A stretch of DNA of 13,665 nt from Nevskiaceae bacterium (GTDB taxonomy: Bacteria > Pseudomonadota > Gammaproteobacteria > Steroidobacterales > Steroidobacteraceae): the NCBI GenBank assembly GCA_031277355.1, contig JAITMN010000003.1, forward strand, positions 1 to 13,665, read 5' to 3'. The notes under the pieces were generated by a model. It had not been told where the DNA came from and made no database searches. It saw only the letters and a program-made list of their open reading frames with translations. Below, one piece after another: positions 7,567 through 13,665 of the stretch; the stretch's first letter is position 1; every line of letters starts with the position of its first letter. Position numbers and translations under genes: made by a program.

Positions 7567-7961
7567 TGATCAACAAGTTTCGTCTTTCCGTCGCAGCAGT
7601 GGCGGCAGTGGCGGCCGTGGCTGCCTATGCTCACCATTCCTATGGCGCAACCTACGACACGAACAAGCAGGTCACGCTGACCGGCAAGCTCACGCAGTTC
7701 GTGTATCGCAATCCGCATTCGTTCGTGAACGTGGACATCACCAAGGGCGGCGAAGTGCAGCACTGGTCGGTGGAGTGGGGTGGATCGGCGCAGTTGGCCA
7801 ATGCCGGCGTGAAGCGCGATTCGCTGAAGGTGGGCGATCAGGTGGAAATCACCGGCAACCCCTCGCGCGTGCCGGGTGAACTGCGGGCGCTGATGGTGGC
7901 GCTGGAGCGTCCGTCGGATGGCTTCTCCTGGGGTCGGCGTCCCGGCGAAACCGTGGAGTGA
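7566..7961 (+). CDS. Small exported DUF6152-like protein with an N-terminal histidine after processing
   Basis: A 131-aa protein starting at the ATG at 7566, which overlaps the previous stop codon by one base (TGATG). GGGGA lies just upstream. A GTG three bases earlier is possible. The signal peptide is built from VAA repeats (residues 8-19) and ends AYA at 20-22, giving a predicted mature start of H23-H24-SYGATYD. The rest is a small beta-rich domain with YRNPHSFVNVDI (47-58), VQHWSVEW (64-71), a GDQVEITG turn and a charged C-terminus. From memory, the AHHS start and the NPH motif are hallmarks of the DUF6152 family, which has no assigned function. A mature N-terminal histidine plus an internal one could form a copper histidine brace; this is my inference. 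Its operon neighbours are all exported proteins. Confidence 0.85.
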   Translation: MINKFRLSVAAVAAVAAVAAYAHHSYGATYDTNKQVTLTGKLTQFVYRNPHSFVNVDITKGGEVQHWSVEWGGSAQLANAGVKRDSLKVGDQVEITGNPSRVPGELRALMVALERPSDGFSWGRRPGETVE

Positions 7962-7963
7962 TC

Positions 7964-8716
7964 ATGGCAGCCGCAGCGAAAAAAAGAGCCAATCGGCTGG
8001 CATTGCTGGGGGCGGCGGCGTGTGCGCTGTGCGTTGCGATGCCGCTGTATGCCCAGCGACCGCCAGCCGGCAATGCGCCGCCGGCCACTCCGAAAGCAGC
8101 CGCTCCGATAGACCTCACGGGCTATTGGGTGTCGGTGATTACTGAAGACTGGAAATTCCGCATGGTCACGCCCAATGCCGGTGTGGTGGCGGCGATTCCG
8201 CTCAATCCGCAAGGGCAGCAGGTGGCCAGGCAATGGGATCCGGCCAAGGATGAAGCGGCGGGCGAGCAATGCCGCGCCTATGGCGCAGGCGGTGTGATGC
8301 GTATTCCCGGCCGCCTGCATGTGCAGTGGCAGGGCGAGGACACGCTGCAAATCGACACCGATGCCGGCACGCAGACGCGGTTGCTGCGTTTCCGGGGCGG
8401 CGCGCCTTCGGGCGATGCGCCATCGTGGCAGGGCAATTCCTCTGCGCAGTGGAATGCGGCGGGACGCAGCCTGAAGGTGGTCACGAATAACTTGAAGCCG
8501 GGTTACCTGCGCAGCAATGGCGCGCCCTACAGCGACAAGGCCGTGGTCACCGAATACTACGATCTGAATGAACTGCCCAATGGCGATCAGTGGCTGACCA
8601 TCACCACGAAGGTGGATGATCCGGTGTATCTGACGCGGCCCTATCTGACCAGCTCGGATTTCAAGAAGCTGCCGGGTGCGGCCGGGTGGAACCCCACGCC
8701 CTGCAGCGCGGGCTGA
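7964..8716 (+). CDS. Exported protein of unknown function sharing a domain with the 5608-7566 product
   Basis: A 250-aa protein. The ATG at 7964 follows GGAG by 5 bp and lies 2 bp after the previous stop; an in-frame GTG at 7958 is a less likely start. Residues 1-30 are a signal peptide ending LYAQ, followed by a Pro/Ala linker to about residue 48. The remaining domain opens with DLTGYW (50-55) and has EQCRAYG (101-107), SLKVVTNNLKPGYLR (169-183), VVTEYY (194-199) and KVDDPVYLTRPY (216-227). It matches, in the same order, residues 33-225 of the first periplasmic protein in the operon, so the two are related by duplication or domain sharing. Two cysteines remain in the mature protein (103 and 247). 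I do not recognise a named function. It is the last gene of the operon and converges on the MFS gene. Confidence 0.85.
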   Translation: MAAAAKKRANRLALLGAAACALCVAMPLYAQRPPAGNAPPATPKAAAPIDLTGYWVSVITEDWKFRMVTPNAGVVAAIPLNPQGQQVARQWDPAKDEAAGEQCRAYGAGGVMRIPGRLHVQWQGEDTLQIDTDAGTQTRLLRFRGGAPSGDAPSWQGNSSAQWNAAGRSLKVVTNNLKPGYLRSNGAPYSDKAVVTEYYDLNELPNGDQWLTITTKVDDPVYLTRPYLTSSDFKKLPGAAGWNPTPCSAG

Positions 8717-8734
8717 AATCGCTTGCGTTTGAGA

Positions 8735-8766
8735 GGGCCGGGAAAGGCGTCAAACCTTCCTGGCCC
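8735..8766. terminator. Possible shared stem-loop between convergent genes
   Basis: GGGCCGGGAAAGG (8735-8747) pairs with CCTTCCTGGCCC (8755-8766) around a 7-base loop, with one mismatch and one bulge. It lies between the end of the operon (8716) and overlaps the last codons of the convergent MFS gene. No U-rich tract follows on either strand, so intrinsic termination would be weak. Confidence 0.3.
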
Positions 8767-9910
8767 GCCCCGCCCCCAGTCCGCACACGCCCTGCAACAG
8801 CGTCAGCGCCACCACGCCCAGCAAGCCCAGCGTCCAGCCGTGCGTGAAGTCGTGCGTGAGGCCGAATACGATGGGACCGATGGCGGCGATCAGATAGCCG
8901 AAAACCTGCGACATCATCGATAGTGTGGCGGCCGACTGCGGCGTTTTCGCGCGCAGCCCCATGAACGACAGCGACAGGATCAGGCTCGGCCCCGAGCCGC
9001 AGCCCAGCACGATCACCCACAGCACCGCCGCCTTCGGAGCCAGCAGGATGCCCAGCACGGCGAGGGTGGCAAGCCCAGCGGTGACCAGCGTCAGGCCGCG
9101 CTGATCGCGGTAGCGCTGCATCAGCGGCGGCATCGCAAGGCCGGCCAACAGCGCCGCCACTTGCAGCAGTGTCAGCAGCCAGCCCGCAGCAGCGGCCGTG
9201 AAGCCGGTTTCGCGCAGAATGGCGGGGAACCACGAGATCGAGATGTAGAACACCGCCGACTGCACGCCCATGTACGCGGTGATCTGCCACGCCAGCGCCG
9301 TGCGCCACGGCGACTGCGACGCCGCCGCGTGCGCCGAAGCCGCCTTGGCCGCCGTCTCCACCGGCGCGCGGCGCGCATGCGGCAGCCAGAACAGCGCGCC
9401 GATCACGGCCAGCACCACCCAGCTTGCCATCGACCCGCGCCAGCCGCCGGGCAGCCACTGCGACATTGGCACCGACACGCCGGAGGCCAGCGCCGCGATG
9501 CCGCCCATCGTCGTGGCGTAGGCGGTGGTGATCGACGGCACGCGCTCCGGGTAGTGCTGCTTGATCAGCACCGCCATCAGCACGTTCATCAAGGCGATGC
9601 CGGTGGCAAGCACCACCGTGCCGATGAACAGCGTGCTGACGAAGCCGGTGGAGCGCACCAAGAGGCCCGCGATCAGCCCCAACATTCCCGCCAGCAGCAG
9701 CCGTTCGGCTCCCATACGGCCCGCCAGACGCGCCAGCGGGGCCAATGCCGCGAAGACCATCACCGGCAGACTCGCCAGCACGCCGGCTACCGTGGCCGAC
9801 AATCCCAAATCCTGCCGGATCGTCTCCAGCAACGGACCCACGCCGGTGACCGCCGGCCGCATGTTGGCGGCGACCAGCATCAGCGCAATGAAAAAGGCGC
9901 GTTGGGGCAT
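8750..9910 (-). CDS. CynX/NimT-type MFS transporter
   Basis: A 386-aa inner-membrane transporter with about 12 hydrophobic helices. The N-terminus has NMRPAVTGVGPLLETI (16-31), typical of the CynX/NimT branch of the major facilitator superfamily. It is followed by a helix with LPVMVFAALAPLA and a basic loop (RMGAERLL) like the MFS loop between helices 2 and 3. A cytoplasmic middle loop (HARRAPVETAAKAASAHAA) separates the two halves. Known members move cyanate or 2-nitroimidazole; the substrate here cannot be predicted. I chose the ATG at 9910; a TTG at 9931 would add 7 residues, and neither has a strong ribosome site. It ends 34 bp from the convergent operon. No neighbour suggests its substrate. 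Confidence 0.9.
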   Translation of the reverse strand: MPQRAFFIALMLVAANMRPAVTGVGPLLETIRQDLGLSATVAGVLASLPVMVFAALAPLARLAGRMGAERLLLAGMLGLIAGLLVRSTGFVSTLFIGTVVLATGIALMNVLMAVLIKQHYPERVPSITTAYATTMGGIAALASGVSVPMSQWLPGGWRGSMASWVVLAVIGALFWLPHARRAPVETAAKAASAHAAASQSPWRTALAWQITAYMGVQSAVFYISISWFPAILRETGFTAAAAGWLLTLLQVAALLAGLAMPPLMQRYRDQRGLTLVTAGLATLAVLGILLAPKAAVLWVIVLGCGSGPSLILSLSFMGLRAKTPQSAATLSMMSQVFGYLIAAIGPIVFGLTHDFTHGWTLGLLGVVALTLLQGVCGLGAGRARKV

Positions 9911-9998
9911 GTTGGCGCGAAAGAGTAACAAACGCGGCCGGTTGATGGGGCGGCGCGGCGATTGATCTGCCGCCGCCGGGCTTCTGCCGCGCGGACGC

Positions 9999-10580
9999 CT
10001 AGCCGCCCAGCAGCGAGCGTTGCAGCGCTCGCAGGCGTCGCAATCGGCGGTGATGGACCAGCGCCGTCACGCCCATGATCGCCGCGTATATTGGCAGCAC
10101 TATTGCGCCGGTCACGATGATCTGCGGCAAGCGCAGCACATCGCCCAGTTCCTGCCCGCTCTGCGCCATGCGCATGACGATGCCAATGGCAAGACCCACG
10201 ATGTACACGCCCACTCCCAGCGGCGCGGCCAGCACATGCGCGCGGCTGCGGCGGATTGCCACATCCAGATAGGCCGCCGTGCTTTCATCGCGCGGGGCGC
10301 GCAGTCCGCGAGTGAGCCACAGCACCAGCGTCCACGCCACCGCCGAGTAGATCAGCGTCGCCACGAAGCTGTTCCAGCCCTGTTCGACGCGGCCTGCGAG
10401 CACCCGCCACAATCCCCAGCCCAGCACCGCTACATTGATTGCCACGGCGATGAAAGTGACTTGCACCTGATGGCGCGTTTGCGCATCCACGGCGCAGCGC
10501 AACGCTGTTACGTCCGCTCCGGCAGGAGAAGCAGCGCGCCACAGTTGTCGCAGATCGCCAAGCTCGTCGTCTGTATTCAT
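9999..10580 (-). CDS. Four-helix membrane protein, probable anti-sigma factor
   Basis: A 193-aa protein whose ATG overlaps the stop of the upstream ECF sigma gene by four bases (ATGA), implying coupled translation. Residues 1-40 are soluble and polar (DDELGDLRQLWRAAS). Four hydrophobic helices follow at about 41-62, 71-90, 116-137 and 152-175, with a basic tail (HHRRLRRLRALQRS). A soluble N-terminal segment before membrane helices, encoded next to an ECF sigma gene, fits an anti-sigma factor that holds the sigma factor at the membrane. It lacks the HxxxCxxC zinc motif of ZAS-type anti-sigma factors and has one cysteine (C29). Function is inferred mainly from the gene pair. Confidence 0.7.
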   Translation of the reverse strand: MNTDDELGDLRQLWRAASPAGADVTALRCAVDAQTRHQVQVTFIAVAINVAVLGWGLWRVLAGRVEQGWNSFVATLIYSAVAWTLVLWLTRGLRAPRDESTAAYLDVAIRRSRAHVLAAPLGVGVYIVGLAIGIVMRMAQSGQELGDVLRLPQIIVTGAIVLPIYAAIMGVTALVHHRRLRRLRALQRSLLGG

Positions 10581-11083
10581 GGGTCTTCTCCCAGTGCGAT
10601 CCGCAATTGCGCGCGAGCGCGATTCAGCCGCACGCCAACATTGTTTTCTGAAATGCCCAGCACGGCGGCGATCTCCTGATAGTCGAGATCCTCCAGCGCG
10701 AGCACTACGACTTGCCGATGGTTCAGCGGCAATCGATGCACGGCTTGCAGCAGACGCTGCGAAGCCTGCTGGTTGTCGAGCGTTTGTTCCGGCGAAGCCA
10801 TTGGGTCGGCCGGATCGAGTTCCAATTCGTCCAGCGAATCGTTGATTCGTCTACGGGAAAGGTAGCTCAGGCAACGGTTGTGAGCGATGCGGAACAAAAA
10901 TGTGCGCGATGAACTCTCGCCGCGAAAGCGCGGTAACGCCTGCCACAACGCCAGCGCGATGTCTTGCACCAGGTCTTCCTGCTCGGCCATGCGGCCCGCG
11001 TAGCTGGCGGCGAGGCGTCGCAGCGCCGGCAGGTTTGCCGTCAGCAGTGCGTGGAACTGGGTTTCGCGGGTGTGCCTGTCCAT
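10577..11083 (-). CDS. ECF-family RNA polymerase sigma factor
   Basis: A 168-aa sigma-70 family extracytoplasmic function sigma factor. Region 2 covers about residues 10-80, with EDLVQDIALALWQALPRF (36-53) and TFLFRIAHNRCLSYLSRR (61-78). Region 4 covers about 110-165, with LPLNHRQVVVLALEDLDYQE and the DNA-binding helix ISENNVGVRLNRARAQL (144-160). I chose the ATG at 11083 (MDRHTRETQF). An in-frame GTG at 11128 would add 15 residues of no ECF character; neither start has a convincing ribosome site. It probably directs RNA polymerase to a small envelope-stress regulon and is restrained by the coupled membrane protein downstream. The divergent YIP1-efflux operon is a natural candidate target, which is inference. 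Confidence 0.93.
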   Translation of the reverse strand: MDRHTRETQFHALLTANLPALRRLAASYAGRMAEQEDLVQDIALALWQALPRFRGESSSRTFLFRIAHNRCLSYLSRRRINDSLDELELDPADPMASPEQTLDNQQASQRLLQAVHRLPLNHRQVVVLALEDLDYQEIAAVLGISENNVGVRLNRARAQLRIALGEDP

Positions 11084-11117
11084 TGTCGATGCATGCAGTC
11101 TTGCGAAGTGACGTAAA

Positions 11118-11139
11118 CTTACACGCACATTGCTGTAAG
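11118..11139. promoter_or_regulatory. Inverted repeat between the sigma gene and the YIP1 operon
   Basis: CTTACA (11118-11123) and TGTAAG (11134-11139) are perfect inverted arms around 10 bp, with centres 16 bp apart. The site sits in the 119-bp divergent region and overlaps a second small dyad, GTAA-AC-TTAC (11113-11122). It could bind a dimeric regulator of either or both genes. I see no convincing sigma-70 or classic ECF promoter pair in this stretch. Confidence 0.35.
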
Positions 11140-11202
11140 AACGCAGCGCTTGGCGGGACTATTCGGGTCGACAGGTCAAGTAAACCAAGGATTCCACTCT
11201 CC

Positions 11203-11904
11203 ATGACCCCTGTGCAGATGCTTGTCGCGCTGGCAACCGCGCCGCGCCGCGCCTTCGAGTCGCTGGCGCAAAAACCCAATTGGCTGTTTCCCTTTCTGCT
11301 GGTGCTGGTGGCCACGCTGGCGGTAACCGTGTGGTATTACCTGAAGGTGGATCTGGTCTGGATAACCGATATGCAACTGCGCGCCAATCCGCGCACGGCG
11401 GCGCTCACCGAAGCGCAACGTGAATTGCTGCTTGCCAGGGTGAAGCAGTATTCCTCCGTCACGGTGTGGAGCGCGGTCATCGCGGTGCCGATCATGTTGC
11501 TCGCGGTGCGCGCGCTCGAAGCGTTGTGGTACTCGCTGGCCGGCAAGATAACGAACGTGGATCGCGGCTTCAGGCAATGGTTCGCGCTGGCGAACTGGAC
11601 CAGCGTTTTCGGCGTCATCGCTGTGATTCCGGCGCTGATTGCACTGGCGATGACCAGCGGCAATCAGATCGAACCCGGCATCATTCAACCGCTGTCGATC
11701 AATGAGCTGTTCCTGCATCGCCCGATGGGCGCGCCGGGCTATCAGTTGTGGACCAACCTGAATCTGCTGAGCTTCGTTGGCGCGGCGCTTGCCATCATCG
11801 GCGTGAAAACCTGGTCGGCGCGTTCGTGGTTGTTCTCTGCGATCTTCGTGCTGTTGCCGGCTGCGATCATTCTGGGCATCGTCGCGATGTTCATGCTGCG
11901 ATGA
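11203..11904 (+). CDS. YIP1-family inner-membrane protein
   Basis: A 233-aa membrane protein. The ATG at 11203 follows AAGGA (11187-11191) by 11 bp; the frame is open further upstream, but that part overlaps the divergent sigma gene. The N-terminus has an amphipathic stretch, PRRAFESLAQKPNWLFPFLL (14-33), typical of bacterial YIP1-domain proteins, followed by helices at about 29-47, 89-110, 126-150, 186-202 and 208-232. A polar section (51-87) and LHRPMGAPGYQLW (171-183) lie outside the membrane. Bacterial YIP1 proteins have no settled role. The four-base ATGA overlap with the adaptor gene suggests it works with, or is produced alongside, the efflux system. Confidence 0.82.
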   Translation: MTPVQMLVALATAPRRAFESLAQKPNWLFPFLLVLVATLAVTVWYYLKVDLVWITDMQLRANPRTAALTEAQRELLLARVKQYSSVTVWSAVIAVPIMLLAVRALEALWYSLAGKITNVDRGFRQWFALANWTSVFGVIAVIPALIALAMTSGNQIEPGIIQPLSINELFLHRPMGAPGYQLWTNLNLLSFVGAALAIIGVKTWSARSWLFSAIFVLLPAAIILGIVAMFMLR

Positions 11905-13136
11905 ACGCCTGGGCAAAATGGCTGGCGGGGCTCGTGGTGTTGGCGTTGATCGCCGTGCCGGTGGCGCTGCGCGTATCGCGCGGCGGCGAGGTGAAGCAGG
12001 CGCAGATCGAGCGCGTGCGCAAGGAGTTGATCTCGCCCACCATCCTGGCCTCGGGCAGCCTCACCTATCAAACCGAAATCCGCATGGTGTCGGAGGTGAT
12101 GGGCCGCGTGCAGGAGATTCGCGTCAAGGAAGGCGATGTGGTGAAGCAGGGGCAATTGTTGCTGCGCCTCGATCCGGCCACCGTGGCTGCGCAAGTGGCG
12201 CAGCTTGAAGCCCTCGCGCAACAGGCCAAGCTCGGCATCGACCGTCAGCAGGTTCAGTTGAACACGCTGGAAACGCGCATGCAGCGCTACCAGCAATTGC
12301 GCGATCAGGCGGTGATCGACGCCAACACCTATGACGACATGCGTTCGCAGCGCGATCTGGCGCGCGTCGAACTCGACAGCTCGCGCGAGAATCTGCGCCA
12401 GACCGAAGCGCAGTTGAAGCAGGCGCGCGAACAATTGGCGAAGACCGAACTGCGCGCGCCGATAGATGGCCGCGTCACGCAGCTGACGATCAAGATCGGT
12501 GAAACCGCAGTGCCCAGCGTCACCAGCATCGCCGGCTCCGATCTGATGGTGATTGCCGATACTTCGGATCGCTACGCCGAAGTGAACGTGAACGAAACCG
12601 ATGTGGCGCGCGTGGCGGTGGGTCAGCAGGCGCGCATCGTGCCGGCGGCGTTTCCCGACTCGTCGTGGGCGGGCGTGGTTGAAACGGTGGCGGTGTCGCC
12701 GCGACAGGTGGCCGGTCAGGGCAAGACCTATCCGGTGAAGATTCGCCTCGAAGATTCCATCGACGACAAATTCCACACCGGCATGAGCGCACGCGCCGAA
12801 ATCATCACGCGCCAGGGCGAGGCCACTGCGCAGGTGGCGGTGCCGGTGCAGGCGGTGCGCTATGAGGAGTCCACCGAGCCGAATCAGGTGGGGCAGGCCA
12901 GCGTGTTCGTCGTGGACAATGGCCGCGCCGTCAAGCGCGTGATCGAAACGGGTCTGGCCGACGATACCTACATCGCGGTGACGAAGGGCGTGGCCGAAGG
13001 CGCAGACATCGTCACCGGCCCGGCGCGCGTGCTGCGCTTTTTGCAGGACGGTGATCGCGTCGAGCAAGCCCCCGGCGCCATTGATGATGCCGCCGCTGCC
13101 ACCAACACCGCCGACACCGCGACCGCCACGCAATGA
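11901..13136 (+). CDS. MacA/HlyD-type periplasmic adaptor of an ABC efflux system
   Basis: A 411-aa membrane-fusion protein that would link an inner-membrane MacB-like transporter to an outer-membrane channel. The ATG at 11901 overlaps the YIP1 stop by four bases. Residues 7-24 are an N-terminal membrane anchor. The split lipoyl (biotinyl-like) domain is visible as EVMGRVQEIRVKEGDVVKQG (65-84) and LRAPIDGRVTQLTIKIGE (184-201). Between them a Gln-rich coiled-coil hairpin runs over about 93-182. A beta-barrel domain (about 210-305, including FHTGMSARAEI) and a membrane-proximal domain (about 310-385) follow. The last 20 residues are an Ala/Thr/Asp-rich tail. The next gene encodes the matching ATPase, so an ABC rather than RND partner is favoured. 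Confidence 0.92.
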   Translation: MNAWAKWLAGLVVLALIAVPVALRVSRGGEVKQAQIERVRKELISPTILASGSLTYQTEIRMVSEVMGRVQEIRVKEGDVVKQGQLLLRLDPATVAAQVAQLEALAQQAKLGIDRQQVQLNTLETRMQRYQQLRDQAVIDANTYDDMRSQRDLARVELDSSRENLRQTEAQLKQAREQLAKTELRAPIDGRVTQLTIKIGETAVPSVTSIAGSDLMVIADTSDRYAEVNVNETDVARVAVGQQARIVPAAFPDSSWAGVVETVAVSPRQVAGQGKTYPVKIRLEDSIDDKFHTGMSARAEIITRQGEATAQVAVPVQAVRYEESTEPNQVGQASVFVVDNGRAVKRVIETGLADDTYIAVTKGVAEGADIVTGPARVLRFLQDGDRVEQAPGAIDDAAAATNTADTATATQ

Positions 13137-13665
13137 TCGAACTGCGCGGCATCGGCAAGATTTATCGCCTTGGCGACATCGAGTACCCGGCGCTGGCCGA
13201 TATCGACCTGACCATCGGCGACAACGAATTTCTTGCGCTGACCGGCGCTTCGGGTTCGGGCAAATCCACGTTGATGAACATTCTGGGCTGCCTCGATACT
13301 CCCAGCACCGGCCGCTACACGCTCGATGGCGATGAAGTAGCCGGCCTGAACGACGACCAGTTGGCGCAGGTGCGCAATCGCAAGATCGGTTTCGTGTTCC
13401 AGAATTTTTATCTGATGCCGCGCATGACTGCGCTCGACAACGTGGCGCAGCCGTTGATCTATCGCGGCATCGCGCCCGCCAGGCGCCGCGAACATGCCGC
13501 GCGTGCGTTGCAGCGCGTGGGGCTCGCTGATCGCATGCGTCACCGGCCCAATGAGATGTCCGGCGGGCAGCGTCAGCGCGTGGCCGTGGCGCGTGCGCTG
13601 GCGGGCAATCCCGAATTGCTGCTGGCCGATGAACCCACGGGCAATCTCGACAGCCGCACCGCCGG
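13133..13665 (+). CDS. MacB-type ABC transporter ATP-binding protein, 3' end outside the window
   Basis: The ATG at 13133 overlaps the adaptor stop by four bases (ATGA). The frame is open to the right edge, giving 177 codons. The ATPase motifs are intact and in order: Walker A GASGSGKST (38-46), Q-loop FVFQ (Q90), signature MSGGQRQR (142-149), Walker B ELLLADEP (161-168) and the D-loop start GNLD (170-173). The NILGCLDTPSTG, FYLMPRMTALDNV and ADEPTGNLDS segments are typical of the MacB/LolD group that powers export of macrolides, peptides or lipoproteins. Whether a permease domain is fused downstream, as in MacB, or encoded separately lies beyond the window. With the adaptor it should form a tripartite efflux pump. 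Confidence 0.93.
   Translation, partial: MIELRGIGKIYRLGDIEYPALADIDLTIGDNEFLALTGASGSGKSTLMNILGCLDTPSTGRYTLDGDEVAGLNDDQLAQVRNRKIGFVFQNFYLMPRMTALDNVAQPLIYRGIAPARRREHAARALQRVGLADRMRHRPNEMSGGQRQRVAVARALAGNPELLLADEPTGNLDSRTA

Noticed and set aside
10900..11202. Upstream extension of the YIP1 frame
   Set aside because: It overlaps the divergent sigma gene and its control region and encodes no YIP1-like sequence. The ATG at 11203 has a ribosome site and begins the family's usual N-terminus.
11742..13133. Open frame of 463 codons antisense to the adaptor gene
   Set aside because: The sense strand encodes a textbook membrane-fusion protein; the antisense product is low-complexity His/Arg/Leu.

Overview
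The window is a compact, high-GC piece of a Gram-negative chromosome. TonB-dependent uptake, Tat and Sec export signals, a periplasmic adaptor with a MacB-like ATPase, and an ECF sigma factor all point to Proteobacteria. The mix of a large TonB receptor with a DUF6152-like protein and exported ankyrin and SDR proteins suggests a gammaproteobacterium of the Steroidobacter/Nevskiales/Xanthomonadales kind. That placement is an impression from gene content, not a measured result. I see no tRNA, rRNA, CRISPR array or insertion sequence. The longest gene-free stretch is the 221-bp divergent region at 2434-2654.

Region 1 (1-2433, minus strand) holds a Tat-exported short-chain dehydrogenase/reductase followed by an exported ankyrin-repeat protein that runs off the left edge. 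Region 2 (2655-8716, plus strand) is divergent from region 1 and looks like a four-gene operon. It encodes a 976-aa TonB-dependent receptor, a 652-aa exported protein that joins an unnamed N-terminal domain to a degenerate metallo-beta-lactamase fold, a 131-aa DUF6152-like protein, and a 250-aa exported protein carrying the same unnamed domain. Spacing is 22 bp and then about 1 bp of overlap or gap. The region between the two sets carries several strong inverted repeats that look like operators.

Region 3 (8750-9910, minus strand) is a CynX/NimT-type MFS transporter converging on region 2. Region 4 (9999-11083, minus strand) is an ECF sigma factor translationally coupled to a four-helix membrane protein, probably its anti-sigma factor. 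Region 5 (11203 to the right edge, plus strand) is divergent from region 4: a YIP1-family membrane protein, a MacA/HlyD-type periplasmic adaptor and a MacB-type ABC ATPase, all joined by ATGA overlaps. Regions 4 and 5 together resemble an envelope-stress or efflux module.

The most interesting part is region 2, which reads as an undescribed exported uptake and processing system. The receptor would bring in an unknown ligand. Three periplasmic proteins follow it. Two share a domain; one of these has a beta-lactamase fold that has lost several metal ligands. The third would, after signal-peptide removal, begin with histidine, as in copper histidine-brace proteins. The divergent Tat-exported dehydrogenase may act on the same substrate. 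The substrate cannot be named from sequence alone.
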